From: an uncultured Clostridia bacterium
GTDB taxonomy: Bacteria > Bacillota > Clostridia > Oscillospirales > Acutalibacteraceae
Assembly: GCA_945876745.1 (NCBI GenBank)
Contig: CAMCPL010000006.1
Location: 1-64,000, forward strand
DNA: 64,000 nucleotides
Direction of reading: 5' to 3'
Below the pieces are notes generated by a model. The model saw only the letters and a program-made list of their open reading frames with translations. It made no database searches and was not told the origin of the DNA. This document shows, one piece after another, positions 41,131 to 49,689 of this stretch; position 1 is the stretch's first letter; every line of letters starts with the position of its first letter. A program made the translations under genes and the position numbers.

Positions 41131-41275
41131 TATTATATCCTCCGAGGGGGCTTGGGATATCAAGAAAATATCCCTTTCGTATATAATCATAAGGATTTGT
41201 CGAAAAAGCGGTTGCATTATTGATACTGCTGTTTTCGCAGAAAATGTCATTATAATCAATTATTGTATGAAGCAT
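41051..41275 (-). CDS. YlzJ-like small protein
   Basis: A 74-residue frame that starts MLHTIIDYNDIFCENSS right after tepA, with GGGAGTGATG at the end of tepA as its ribosome site. The start MLHTI and the segment FSTNPYDYIRKG resemble YlzJ-family proteins (start MLhT, later STdPxxYLdp). In Bacillus ylzJ also follows tepA. The last 27 codons overlap the start of the uppP-like gene, which is long for an overlap, so the C-terminus may be non-native. Function of the family unknown. Confidence 0.6.
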   Translation of the reverse strand: MLHTIIDYNDIFCENSSINNATAFSTNPYDYIRKGYFLDIPSPLGGYNNVSINCLDSGNFAGSCHNIPDKPNCP

Positions 41276-41279
41276 ATCA

Positions 41280-41954
41280 TCACTCCCTGTCTATCTTTTT
41301 TTCAAGATAATCGAGAGCGTCACCCAGACCGCCAAGTTCATCAATCAAGCCGCATTTTACCGCCGCTTCACCGTCTAATACAGAGCCGACATCCATAATA
41401 AGCTCGCCTGTTTTCATCATAAGGCTACGAAAATCCTCAGCCGAAATTTGAGAATTATTACTGACAAAGCTCACTATTCTGTCTTGCATTTTTTCAAAAT
41501 AAGAAAGCGTTTGCGGAACGCCGAGAACGGTGCCGTTCATACGAACGGGATGCACGGTCATAGTCGCAGTAGGAACAATAAAGCTCCTGTCACAGCTTAC
41601 TGCAAGCGGAACGCCGATACTGTGACCTCCGCCGAGAACAAGAGAAGCAGTAGGCGTTTTCATAGTCGACAAAAGCTCGGCTATCGCAAGCCCTGCTTCG
41701 ACATCTCCGCCGACGGTATTAAGAATTATTAGAAGACCCTCAATTTCCCTGCTTTCCTCAATAGCGACAAGCTGGGGAATTACGTGCTCATACTTCGTCG
41801 TCTTATTTTGGCTCGGCAAGATATAATGCCCCTCAATCTGACCTATAACAGTCAAGCAATGAATAAAATGACCGTCCTTTTTTACGGTAATTGAGCCGGT
41901 TTCAAATTGGGAATTTTCCTGTTGATTATTAACATTTTCATTATCCTCGCACAT
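41280..41954 (-). CDS. tepA: ClpP-family protease TepA
   Basis: A 224-residue ClpP/crotonase-fold peptidase. [18 protein letters not shown] holds the serine nucleophile; VHPVRMNG follows where ClpP has its catalytic His (MHQP). [20 protein letters not shown] is the oxyanion-side GG motif. TepA degrades signal peptides or enhances preprotein translocation in Bacillus. First gene of the operon that runs through ftsK to comFC; TGAGGTGTTG precedes the ATG. Confidence 0.88.
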   Translation of the reverse strand: MCEDNENVNNQQENSQFETGSITVKKDGHFIHCLTVIGQIEGHYILPSQNKTTKYEHVIPQLVAIEESREIEGLLIILNTVGGDVEAGLAIAELLSTMKTPTASLVLGGGHSIGVPLAVSCDRSFIVPTATMTVHPVRMNGTVLGVPQTLSYFEKMQDRIVSFVSNNSQISAEDFRSLMMKTGELIMDVGSVLDGEAAVKCGLIDELGGLGDALDYLEKKIDRE

Positions 41955-42061
41955 AACAACACCTCAGTAACATTATGTGCAAAAATACTCATTATATTTT
42001 AACATTATTATACACATTTTTCAATGCTTTTTAATAAATTTTATATGCATAGGCAATAAAT

Positions 42062-42093
42062 AATTCCCCTTGCTTTAGTGAACAAGGGGAATT
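42062..42093 (-). terminator. Terminator after the PRTase gene
   Basis: Perfect 11-bp stem AATTCCCCTTG (42062-42072) and CAAGGGGAATT (42083-42093); on the minus strand it is followed by ATTTATTG. It lies directly after the stop at 42097 and separates this unit from tepA. Confidence 0.75.
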
Positions 42094-42096
42094 ATT

Positions 42097-42639
42097 TTAC
42101 TTAAAGAATAGCGGGAGCTTTTCGAGATAAATGATATCGTCTCTGTCTGCAGCGTCGCCCTCGGCTATCGGAAATGCCGAAGCAACAACATTCGCATTAA
42201 ACTTTGCCAAAAGCTCTTTAACTGCCTTTAAGCTGCCACCTGTTGAAACAACATCATCGACAATAAGAACACGCTTACCGTCAAGCAAATCGCCGTCCTC
42301 GTGGCCGAGGTAAAGTGCCTGCTCCTTTTGGGTGGTAATTGAAACGTCGCTTACCTTTTCAGGTCTATCCATATAAACCTTTACACCCTTACGGATAACG
42401 ATATATTTCTTGCCGCTTTGCTTACTCATTTCGTAAGCGAGAGGAATTGACTTTGCCTCTGGGGTTACTATGTAGTCGAAATCGGGAACCTTTTTGAGCA
42501 ATTCCCTTGCGCAAACCTCGGTAAGTTCAACATCACCGAAGAGGATAAACGCTGCAATATCAAGCGTATCGGATACTGCAAATTTTTGAAGCTGACGTTC
42601 AATGCCGCCGATTTTTAATGTATAAAATTCTTTACTCAT
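42097..42639 (-). CDS. Phosphoribosyltransferase, adenine-PRTase-like
   Basis: A 180-residue type I PRTase with the PRPP-binding loop VLIVDDVVSTGGSL and the upstream VTPEAKSIPLAYEMS segment found in Apt-like proteins. It could be adenine phosphoribosyltransferase itself or a related purine-salvage enzyme; substrate cannot be fixed by eye. Start overlaps the HIT gene stop by 4 bp, so it is coupled to it and downstream of alaS. Confidence 0.82.
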   Translation of the reverse strand: MSKEFYTLKIGGIERQLQKFAVSDTLDIAAFILFGDVELTEVCARELLKKVPDFDYIVTPEAKSIPLAYEMSKQSGKKYIVIRKGVKVYMDRPEKVSDVSITTQKEQALYLGHEDGDLLDGKRVLIVDDVVSTGGSLKAVKELLAKFNANVVASAFPIAEGDAADRDDIIYLEKLPLFFK

Positions 42640-42968
42640 ATCAGTTTTTCTCCTAACTGTGTTCCGCCGATAACGTGGAAATGAAGGTGCATAACAGTTT
42701 GTCCTGCGTCAGCGCCGCAGTTATTTATTACTCTGTAAGACTCTATTCCCTGTGATTTTGCTATCTCGGGTATTTTTGAAAAAATGTGGGCAACATATTC
42801 GCTGTTATCAGGTGTAATTTCATTCACATTTTCAATATGCTTTTTAGGAACACAGAGAAAATGAACGGGAGCCACAGGATTCAAATCCTTAAACGCAAGC
42901 ATTTTGTCGTCCTCATACACCTTTGTTGACGGAATATTACCGTTTATTATTTCACAAAAAACGCACAT
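42636..42968 (-). CDS. hinT: HIT-family nucleotide hydrolase (HinT)
   Basis: A 110-residue HIT protein. CVFCEIINGNIPSTKVYED at the N-terminus and the histidine triad VMHLHFHVIGG near the C-terminus are diagnostic of HinT, a purine nucleoside phosphoramidase. HinT hydrolyses aminoacyl-adenylates such as those made by aminoacyl-tRNA synthetases, so its position 12 nt behind alaS may be meaningful. Confidence 0.93.
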   Translation of the reverse strand: MCVFCEIINGNIPSTKVYEDDKMLAFKDLNPVAPVHFLCVPKKHIENVNEITPDNSEYVAHIFSKIPEIAKSQGIESYRVINNCGADAGQTVMHLHFHVIGGTQLGEKLI

Positions 42969-42980
42969 TGCACATTCTCC

Positions 42981-45608
42981 TTATTTTACAATAGCTTTTA
43001 CAATTTCAACAGTTGAAGCAATCGCCTCGTCGAGCTTTGAAACATCCTTTGCGCCTGCCATAGCGGAATCGGGACGACCGCCGCCTCCGCCTCCTGCGAG
43101 CTTTGCAACCTCACGGACAACGTCTCCCGCCTTAACACCTGCGGCAATTGCATTTTTACCGCACACTGCAACAATAGTTGCCTTTTCGCCGTTTGCACCG
43201 GCAATAATTGCTACTGCGTTATCATTTGACGCCTTAAGGTCGTCACCCATTGAACGAAGGGCATCGGGTGTTGAGCCGTCAACTCTTGCGGTATAGACCT
43301 CAATTTCACCCACCATTTCGGGATTTGAGAACATATCGGCACTCTTGAGCCTTGTAATCTCGGCGTTGAGTCTTTGGATTTCCTTATCCTTTTCCTTATT
43401 ATCTGCAACGATGCCGTCAACTTTTGAAACGACATCACCGTCGGAAATTTTGAGAGAGGAAATAAGCGACTTTACAACAGCTTCCTGCTCATTGAGATAC
43501 TTAATTACATTTGAACCTGTAAGAGCGGTAATTCTGCGAACTCCCGAAGCAACGGAGCCCTCGCTTACAATCTTAAACAAGCCGAGCTCGGCAGTATTTG
43601 CAACGTGAGTACCGCCGCAAAATTCGGTTGAAAATTCTCCTGCCTTTACAACACGTACAACGTCGCCGTACTTCTCGCCGAAGAGCATCATAGCGCCCAT
43701 CTTCTTTGCTTGTTCAATAGGCATTTCCATCATATCAACCTTTTGAGCCGACAGAATCATATTGTTTACATCGTCTTCAACCATAGCAATCTCATCGTGG
43801 GTCAAGGCGTTGAAATGAGTGAAGTCAAAGCGCACCTCATTTTCATTTACAAGCTGACCTGCCTGTTCAACATGGGTACCCAAAATACTGCGAAGCGAAG
43901 CCTGAAGCAAATGAGCCGCAGTATGATTGCGCATAATGGCACGACGTCTGTCATAATCAACATCGGGGATAACGGCATCACCGACGGATATTACATCCAT
44001 TGCAACGCCGGAATGAAGGAAGATACCGTCTTGATTCTTCGTTGTATCAAGCACCTCAAAGACCTTTTCTTCACCCTTTTGAATAAAGCCAGTATCGCCG
44101 ACCTGACCGCCCGAAAGCGCATAAAACGGAGTTTTATCAAGAACTACCGTTCCCTTTTCGCCTGCGCCGAGAGCGTCAACAAACTCGCCGTCCGTATTAA
44201 CGATTGCAAGCACCTTTGCATCACAGGCAGTTTGCGTATAGCCGACAAATTCAGTCTTCTCAACCTCAAATTTTACGCTTTCTCCCTTCCAAGCGTCTGC
44301 ACCTGCATCCTTGCGTGCAGCACGTGCAGTCGCCTTTTGGTTAGCCAAAAGCTCGTTAAATCTATCCTCGTCAACGGTCATTCCCTTTTCTTCAAGAACG
44401 TCCTTTGTTAAATCAAGCGGGAAGCCGAAGGTATCGTTGAGCTTAAACGCATCGTCACCCGAAAATACGGTGCCCTCGGTTTTCTCAACATATTCGTCAA
44501 GAAGCGCAAGACCTGCGTCAATAGTCTTTCCGAAGCTCTCCTCCTCGGCAAGAATAACTTTTTTGATAAGCTCTGCCTTGTCCTTAAGCTCGGGATAAGC
44601 AACCTTGTTATCCTCAAGCACAGTTTCGCAAACCTTATACAAAAACGGCTCGGTAACGCCTAACAGTCTACCGTGGCGGCACGCTCTGCGGATAAGACGG
44701 CGAAGAACGTATCCTCTGCCGTTATTCGACGGAATTACGCCGTCGCCTATCATAAAGGTTGATGAGCGAACGTGGTCGGTAATAACACGAAGCGAAATAT
44801 CGTTTTTTGCATCCTCGTGATACTTAACGCCTGAAATCTCGCTGATTTTGTTCATTGTATTTTGAACAGTATCAACCTCGAAAATATTATCAACGCCCTG
44901 CATAATGCAGGCAAGTCTTTCAAGACCCATACCCGTATCAATATTCGGGTGTGCAAGAGGAGTGTAGTTATTATTACCGTCGTTATCAAACTGGGTAAAG
45001 ACGTTATTCCAAAACTCGGTAAATCTGTCACACTCACAGCCGGGGCCGCAATCGGGAGAGCCGCAGCCGTACTTTTCGCCTCGGTCAAAATATATCTCCG
45101 AGCAAGGACCGCACGGACCTGAGCCGTGCTCCCAGAAATTATCAGCCTTGCCCAAACGAACGATATGAGACGGGTCAACGCCGTTTTGCTTCGTCCAAAT
45201 TTCAAAAGCCTCGTCGTCGTTTTCGTAAATCGTTACATATAGCTTATCGACAGGCATTCCAAGAACCTCGGTGCAAAATTCCCACGCCCAGGCGGTCGCT
45301 TCCTTCTTAAAGTAATCGCCGAACGAGAAGTTTCCGAGCATTTCAAAAAATGTTCCGTGACGTGCAGTTTTTCCTACCTGCTCGATATCGGGAGTTCTTA
45401 TACACTTTTGGCAGGTGGTTACTCGCTTTCTCGGAGGAGTTACCTCGCCTGTAAAATACTTTTTCATCGGCGCCATACCGGAGTTTATAAGAAGCAGGCT
45501 CTTATCTCCGTTTGGCACAAGAGAAAAGCTCGGCAGGCGCAAATGTCCCTTACTCTCGAAAAACGAGAGGTACTTTTCTCTTATATCATTTAATGACATC
45601 CATTCCAT
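42981..45608 (-). CDS. alaS: Alanyl-tRNA synthetase
   Basis: An 875-residue class II synthetase. The N-terminal aminoacylation domain has IREKYLSFFESKGH and CQKCIRTPDIEQVG, motif 3 in MGLERLACI. The editing domain carries HTAAHLLQ and, further on, FCGGTHVANT. The C-Ala domain with AGGGGGGRPDSAMAGAKD closes the protein. All domains are complete. No T-box leader is apparent in the short 110-bp gap upstream. First gene of the alaS-hinT-PRTase unit. Confidence 0.98.
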   Translation of the reverse strand: MEWMSLNDIREKYLSFFESKGHLRLPSFSLVPNGDKSLLLINSGMAPMKKYFTGEVTPPRKRVTTCQKCIRTPDIEQVGKTARHGTFFEMLGNFSFGDYFKKEATAWAWEFCTEVLGMPVDKLYVTIYENDDEAFEIWTKQNGVDPSHIVRLGKADNFWEHGSGPCGPCSEIYFDRGEKYGCGSPDCGPGCECDRFTEFWNNVFTQFDNDGNNNYTPLAHPNIDTGMGLERLACIMQGVDNIFEVDTVQNTMNKISEISGVKYHEDAKNDISLRVITDHVRSSTFMIGDGVIPSNNGRGYVLRRLIRRACRHGRLLGVTEPFLYKVCETVLEDNKVAYPELKDKAELIKKVILAEEESFGKTIDAGLALLDEYVEKTEGTVFSGDDAFKLNDTFGFPLDLTKDVLEEKGMTVDEDRFNELLANQKATARAARKDAGADAWKGESVKFEVEKTEFVGYTQTACDAKVLAIVNTDGEFVDALGAGEKGTVVLDKTPFYALSGGQVGDTGFIQKGEEKVFEVLDTTKNQDGIFLHSGVAMDVISVGDAVIPDVDYDRRRAIMRNHTAAHLLQASLRSILGTHVEQAGQLVNENEVRFDFTHFNALTHDEIAMVEDDVNNMILSAQKVDMMEMPIEQAKKMGAMMLFGEKYGDVVRVVKAGEFSTEFCGGTHVANTAELGLFKIVSEGSVASGVRRITALTGSNVIKYLNEQEAVVKSLISSLKISDGDVVSKVDGIVADNKEKDKEIQRLNAEITRLKSADMFSNPEMVGEIEVYTARVDGSTPDALRSMGDDLKASNDNAVAIIAGANGEKATIVAVCGKNAIAAGVKAGDVVREVAKLAGGGGGGRPDSAMAGAKDVSKLDEAIASTVEIVKAIVK

Positions 45609-45690
45609 AATCTATTCTCCAAACCTAACGCTATGAACGTTAAATTAATAATTTCTTTTAGTAAAAGCAACAAGTCTAAAACAACATCAA

Positions 45691-45710
45691 GGCAGGAGTG
45701 CCCTCCTGCC
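45691..45710 (-). terminator. GC-rich hairpin after ydbC
   Basis: GGCAGGAG (45691-45698) and CTCCTGCC (45703-45710) with a 4-nt loop. On the minus strand it is followed by TTGATGTTGTTTTAG, a moderate T-rich tract. It separates ydbC from alaS. Confidence 0.6.
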
Positions 45711-45718
45711 TGCTGTTA

Positions 45719-45934
45719 TCAAAGCTTTGATACTATCTTGGTTAATTCAACAAGCTCTTCCTTTGTAAAGGTAAGACCCTTGCTCATTTTTGTATGGTCA
45801 GGCGACCAGTCTCTGACATCGACCTTCGGTTCTCTGCCATTCCAAGAAATCATATTGACCTCTCTTGTCCAACCACGAGATGTTTCAGAAATTACACCCA
45901 AGCTTTCTGTGATTTCATACTTAATTTCCGGCAT
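45719..45934 (-). CDS. YdbC-like PC4-fold ssDNA-binding protein
   Basis: A 71-residue protein of the YdbC/PC4 family: a four-stranded sheet with GWTREVNMISWNGREPKVDVRD, and a C-terminal helix TKEELVELTKIVSKL. Lactococcus YdbC binds single-stranded nucleic acid as a dimer. GGAGGAG lies upstream of its ATG. It follows ackA in the same direction with a 50-bp gap. Confidence 0.88.
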   Translation of the reverse strand: MPEIKYEITESLGVISETSRGWTREVNMISWNGREPKVDVRDWSPDHTKMSKGLTFTKEELVELTKIVSKL

Positions 45935-45984
45935 TGTTGCTCCTCCTTCCTTAAAACCTTTATGCTAAAATTATTTCTGCTAAT

Positions 45985-47205
45985 TTATTGAAGCTTTGAT
46001 ACAAGCTCTGCGGTATCCTTTGCAATCATAAGCTCTTCATCGGTTGCAAGGATGAATACTCTTACCTTATCGCTCGGCTCTGTAAGCTCTGCTTCCGCAC
46101 CCTTTTGGGTTGTTTCATTAATTCTCTCATTGATATGAACGCCGAGATAACCGAAATACGAACAAATCTTTGAGCGAAGCCATACGCCGTTTTCACCGAT
46201 ACCGCCTGTAAATACGATTGCGTCAACGCCGTTCATAGCCGCAACATACGAGCCGACGAACTTTGCAATTTCATAAGCCTGCATTTCGTGAGCAAGGATT
46301 GCTCTTTCGTTGCCCTCGCTTTGAGCCTCTACGATATCTCTGTCGTCGCTCGAAACGCCCGATATAGCCAGAACACCTGATTTCTTATTAAGAATTGTAT
46401 CCATTTCATCGGGAGAAATACCCTCTTTTTTCATAATAAAGGTTATTGCCGACGGGTCAACACCGCCCGAACGAGTACCCATCATAAAGCCGTCAAGAGG
46501 AGTAAAGCCCATTGAGGTATCAACTACTCTGCCGTGATTAATTGCGGCGATAGACGAGCCGTTGCCGAGGTGACAGGTAATGATTTTAAGGTCCTTAAAG
46601 TCCTTGCCCATTTTGTCGGCTACTCTGTGAGATACAAACTTATGTGAAGTACCGTGGAAGCCGTAACGGCGAACACCGTACTTTTCGTAATACTCATAAG
46701 GAAGCGCATACATATATGCCTTTGCCGGCATAGTTGAATGAAATGCGGTGTCGAATACAAATACCTGAGGTACGTCGGGACCTACAACATTCAAACAAGC
46801 CTCGTAGCCTTGAATATTTGCAGGGTTATGAAGCGGAGCAAGCGGAGAAAGTGCCTTTACATCGGCTGCAACCTTCTCGTCTACGATAACGGACTTCGTA
46901 TACTTATCGCCGCCCTGAACAATTCTGTGTCCGATAGCGTCGATTTGGTCAAAGCTGTCAACAACCTTATGCTCGCCCTCTGACAAAATATACTTAACCT
47001 CGTTAAAGGCGTCTGTGTGAGTAAGAAGCTCCTTATCATAGGTGAATTTTGCGTCGCCTATTTTGATGATGACGTTTTCCTCACCGCCCTTGATTTCCAT
47101 TCCGATACGCTCGATAGCGCCTTTGCACATTACTTCTTCATTTTTCATATCAATAAGCTGATATTTAAGTGAAGAGCTGCCGCAGTTAATAACTAAAATA
47201 TTCAT
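45985..47205 (-). CDS. ackA: Acetate kinase
   Basis: A 406-residue ASKHA-fold kinase, acetyl phosphate + ADP to acetate + ATP, the substrate-level ATP step of acetate fermentation. LVINCGSSSLKYQLID, VFDTAFHSTMP, the GFHGTSHK signature and IITCHLGNGSSI are present. No phosphotransacetylase gene is adjacent in the window. GGAGAG precedes the ATG; a strong promoter lies upstream. Confidence 0.97.
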   Translation of the reverse strand: MNILVINCGSSSLKYQLIDMKNEEVMCKGAIERIGMEIKGGEENVIIKIGDAKFTYDKELLTHTDAFNEVKYILSEGEHKVVDSFDQIDAIGHRIVQGGDKYTKSVIVDEKVAADVKALSPLAPLHNPANIQGYEACLNVVGPDVPQVFVFDTAFHSTMPAKAYMYALPYEYYEKYGVRRYGFHGTSHKFVSHRVADKMGKDFKDLKIITCHLGNGSSIAAINHGRVVDTSMGFTPLDGFMMGTRSGGVDPSAITFIMKKEGISPDEMDTILNKKSGVLAISGVSSDDRDIVEAQSEGNERAILAHEMQAYEIAKFVGSYVAAMNGVDAIVFTGGIGENGVWLRSKICSYFGYLGVHINERINETTQKGAEAELTEPSDKVRVFILATDEELMIAKDTAELVSKLQ

Positions 47206-47267
47206 TTTTTCTCTCCAACTCTTGAATTTGCTGCGTAATGATTGTATAATACAACAGTATATTATTT

Positions 47268-47296
47268 ATAATATTATTATTAATTAAAAATGTCAA
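47268..47296 (-). promoter_or_regulatory. Predicted promoter of ackA
   Basis: Minus-strand TTGACA (47291-47296), a 17-bp AT-rich spacer and TATTAT (47268-47273). It gives a leader of about 55 nt. The region also serves the divergent tmcAL gene. Confidence 0.75.
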
Positions 47297-47324
47297 TAGT
47301 AAAATATACAAAAAGGATAATTTT

Positions 47325-48380
47325 ATGAATTTTGGGGTAATATGCGAGCTTAATCCCTTACACAAGGGGCATAAATATCTGTTTGACGTATGCAAAAATA
47401 ACGGCGACGGCTTGATTTGTGCTATGAGCGGTAATTTCACACAAAGAGGTGATTTTACCGTTTACAACAAATTTGAGCGTGCCCAAGCCGCAATAAATAA
47501 CGGTGCCGATTTAGTATTGGAAATTCCTGCCTTATGCACAATTCAGTCTGCACAAGGATACGCAAAATCAGGTGTTAAAATCCTTGAGGCAACAGGTATT
47601 TGCGACTGTCTTGCGTTCGGAGCAGAAACCGACGATATCGCACAGTTAAAGGCTGTTTCGCAAAGAATAAAGGACTGTGACGAGCAAATTATCAACGAGC
47701 TTGCAAAGGGTGTTTCATATCCTACGGCAAGGCAAAAAGCCGTTGATTCACCGCTTCTAAAAACTCCTAACAACATACTTGCAATAGAATACCTAACTTA
47801 CACAAAGCTAAACGCACTTGCAGTTAAGCGACTCGGCAAGGGACACGATACAGATGACCTTGAATACAGCGCAAGCGAAATAAGAAAGCACCTTGACAGG
47901 AACGAAATTTGCACACTTGAGCGTTGCGAAAGAGCAATTCTTTACAAATTAAGAAATATGACAAGCGAAGACTTCCTGAAAATTGAGGACGTGTCGGAGG
48001 GACTTGAAAACAGAATTGAAAAATGCGTTAAAAATGCCACCTCGCTGGGCGAGCTTTATGACGCAATAAAAACGAAAAGATACACCCATTCAAGAATACG
48101 GCGTATTATTTTAAGAGCATTTCTCGGAATAACAAGGGATATGCCTACACAGCCGGAGTATTTGAGAATTTTGGCGTTCAACGAGCGTGGCAAGGAAATG
48201 CTTGCACAAATGAAAAAAACGGCAAGTCTGCCGATAATTACAAAATATTCAAACATTACTGACGAACATATAAAAGAATTGTTCGATTTGGAATGTAAAT
48301 TTACGGACATATACAACTTGGGATTAAAAACGCCCCTGCCCTGCGGCGAGGAGCAACGCTCAAAGGTGAAAATATTGTAA
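47325..48380 (+). CDS. tmcAL: tRNA(Met) cytidine acetate ligase
   Basis: A 351-residue TmcAL protein that makes ac4C34 in elongator tRNA-Met from acetate and ATP. The HIGH-like nucleotidyl-transfer motif is CELNPLHKGHKYL at the start, followed by MSGNFTQRGDF and the conserved FGAETDD. Shorter than the usual 390-420 residues, mainly at the C-terminus. Its use of acetate fits its place next to acetate kinase. AAAGGATAATTTT precedes the ATG; a bidirectional terminator follows. Confidence 0.92.
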   Translation: MNFGVICELNPLHKGHKYLFDVCKNNGDGLICAMSGNFTQRGDFTVYNKFERAQAAINNGADLVLEIPALCTIQSAQGYAKSGVKILEATGICDCLAFGAETDDIAQLKAVSQRIKDCDEQIINELAKGVSYPTARQKAVDSPLLKTPNNILAIEYLTYTKLNALAVKRLGKGHDTDDLEYSASEIRKHLDRNEICTLERCERAILYKLRNMTSEDFLKIEDVSEGLENRIEKCVKNATSLGELYDAIKTKRYTHSRIRRIILRAFLGITRDMPTQPEYLRILAFNERGKEMLAQMKKTASLPIITKYSNITDEHIKELFDLECKFTDIYNLGLKTPLPCGEEQRSKVKIL

Positions 48381-48397
48381 ATTCTTTTATCCCCTCA

Positions 48398-48447
48398 GTC
48401 TGCAAAGCAGACAGCTCCCCTTGATGACAAATCAAGGGGAGCCTTTT
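48398..48447. terminator. Double hairpin, bidirectional terminator
   Basis: GTCTGC/GCAGAC (48398-48403, 48407-48412) is followed by a 12-bp stem GCTCCCCTTGAT (48414-48425) with ATCAAGGGGAGC (48431-48442) and a T-rich tail. It separates convergent tmcAL and the flavodoxin-like gene. The two-hairpin layout matches the element at 11744-11783. Confidence 0.8.
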
Positions 48448-48455
48448 ATTATGTA

Positions 48456-49133
48456 TTATGGTGTTTCTTTCAATTTTTGTTCTACGCCTATGATAGTTTC
48501 GGCGGAGTTGAAGCGAATACCGTCTTGCCATTTTGCGTTTGGCTGTAAGGCTTTAAGCTCATCAACACTGCTTTCAATCGGGCTTTCACTCGACGTGCAA
48601 AACGGCACTACCGTTTTTGAGGAAAGATCACTTTCAGTCAAAAAAGTACAAACTGCACGAGGTGCTTTTTCGTACCAAACAGGATAGCCGATATACACTG
48701 TATCGTAGTCGGAAATACTGACATTGGGTGCTTTTATTTTTACATCATTTACATTTGAATGTTGCTCAATATACGCACGGGAGTCCTCATTCTTTGACAA
48801 ATCCTCGCTTGTATATGGCTTTTGAGGCTCAATTTCAAGCAGGTCGGCATTTTTTATTTCGGCAATATATGACGCAATTTGAGCAGTATTTCCCGTACAC
48901 GAGAAATATACAACAAGCGTTTTTTCGTATGCTGCATTTGTTTGAGCCGTTTGACCGGCGTTTTCCGCTTCATTGCTGTCTTGAGCATCTGCGCTTTGAG
49001 TTGTGCTTTGCGACTTGTCAACGCCGTTATTTGCCGTCTTTTTTGCACACGAGCAAAGCCCGATGACTGCTATAACGCACAAAATAAGGCAAAGTATTTT
49101 CTTATATTTTTTCTGCAAGTTCAAAAAATTCAT
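48456..49133 (-). CDS. Flavodoxin-like lipoprotein
   Basis: A 225-residue protein. The signal peptide ends in the lipobox IGLCSC with Cys29, then a Ser/Gln/Asn-rich linker to about residue 70, then a flavodoxin domain: VVYFSCTGNTAQIASYI binds FMN phosphate and YIGYPVWYEKAPRAVC follows. Membrane-anchored extracellular flavodoxins occur in gut Firmicutes and may work in extracellular electron transfer. Its start overlaps the end of rnmV by 32 bp, which is unusual and suggests that a later start is possible, though the lipoprotein signal needs this one. Confidence 0.85.
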   Translation of the reverse strand: MNFLNLQKKYKKILCLILCVIAVIGLCSCAKKTANNGVDKSQSTTQSADAQDSNEAENAGQTAQTNAAYEKTLVVYFSCTGNTAQIASYIAEIKNADLLEIEPQKPYTSEDLSKNEDSRAYIEQHSNVNDVKIKAPNVSISDYDTVYIGYPVWYEKAPRAVCTFLTESDLSSKTVVPFCTSSESPIESSVDELKALQPNAKWQDGIRFNSAETIIGVEQKLKETP

Positions 49134-49689
49134 CTCTATTCATCATATTATTTATGCAGGAAATAAGGGAGGACACCGACAGAAATTCCGGCAGGTCAAG
49201 CGCTTTACACAGCGCCTTCCTTTTTGCCTTTGAATTTTCGCCGCCGGAAAAACCAAAATCATAAAAATCAAAGCTCGTTACGGGATTTTCGCACACAACG
49301 CTTTGTGTATTTACATTTGCTTTTTCAAACGCTTTAAGCAAAGCCTCCCTGCTCATTCCCTCAACGCCGAGCTTTCCCTCTTTAGACGGGGCTTGCTTGC
49401 GTTTTTCCTTTCCTGCAATATCGGGGATATATACATTTATTATTTGGCTTTTGGGCACAAAGGAGGATATATGATTTCTTATCATAAAGCCGGCGTGGTC
49501 GGAGTCGGTAAGAATAATTAACCCACGTTCCTCGGCAAGCCTTTTTATGAATTTCATTTTTTCCTTATCCTTATAAACGCCAAAGCCGTTTGTTTCGATA
49601 ATAAAGGCGTCGATTATATTTGAAAGTTTAATTTTATCGTACTTTCCCTCAACAATAACCGCCTGCGATACTTTCAGTTTTTCAGCCAT
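49102..49689 (-). CDS. rnmV: Ribonuclease M5
   Basis: A 195-residue TOPRIM nuclease that matures 5S rRNA in Firmicutes. QAVIVEGKYDKIKL gives the TOPRIM Glu and LIILTDSDHAGFMIRN the DxD. The C-terminal RNA-binding part (EGMSREALLKAFEKANV) is complete. Start overlaps the holA stop by 1 bp. Confidence 0.92.
   Translation of the reverse strand: MAEKLKVSQAVIVEGKYDKIKLSNIIDAFIIETNGFGVYKDKEKMKFIKRLAEERGLIILTDSDHAGFMIRNHISSFVPKSQIINVYIPDIAGKEKRKQAPSKEGKLGVEGMSREALLKAFEKANVNTQSVVCENPVTSFDFYDFGFSGGENSKAKRKALCKALDLPEFLSVSSLISCINNMMNRDEFFELAEKI

Noticed and set aside
45609-45718. T-box leader of alaS
   Set aside because: The gap is only about 110 bp and shows no T-box sequence or antiterminator; the hairpin there reads as the terminator of ydbC.
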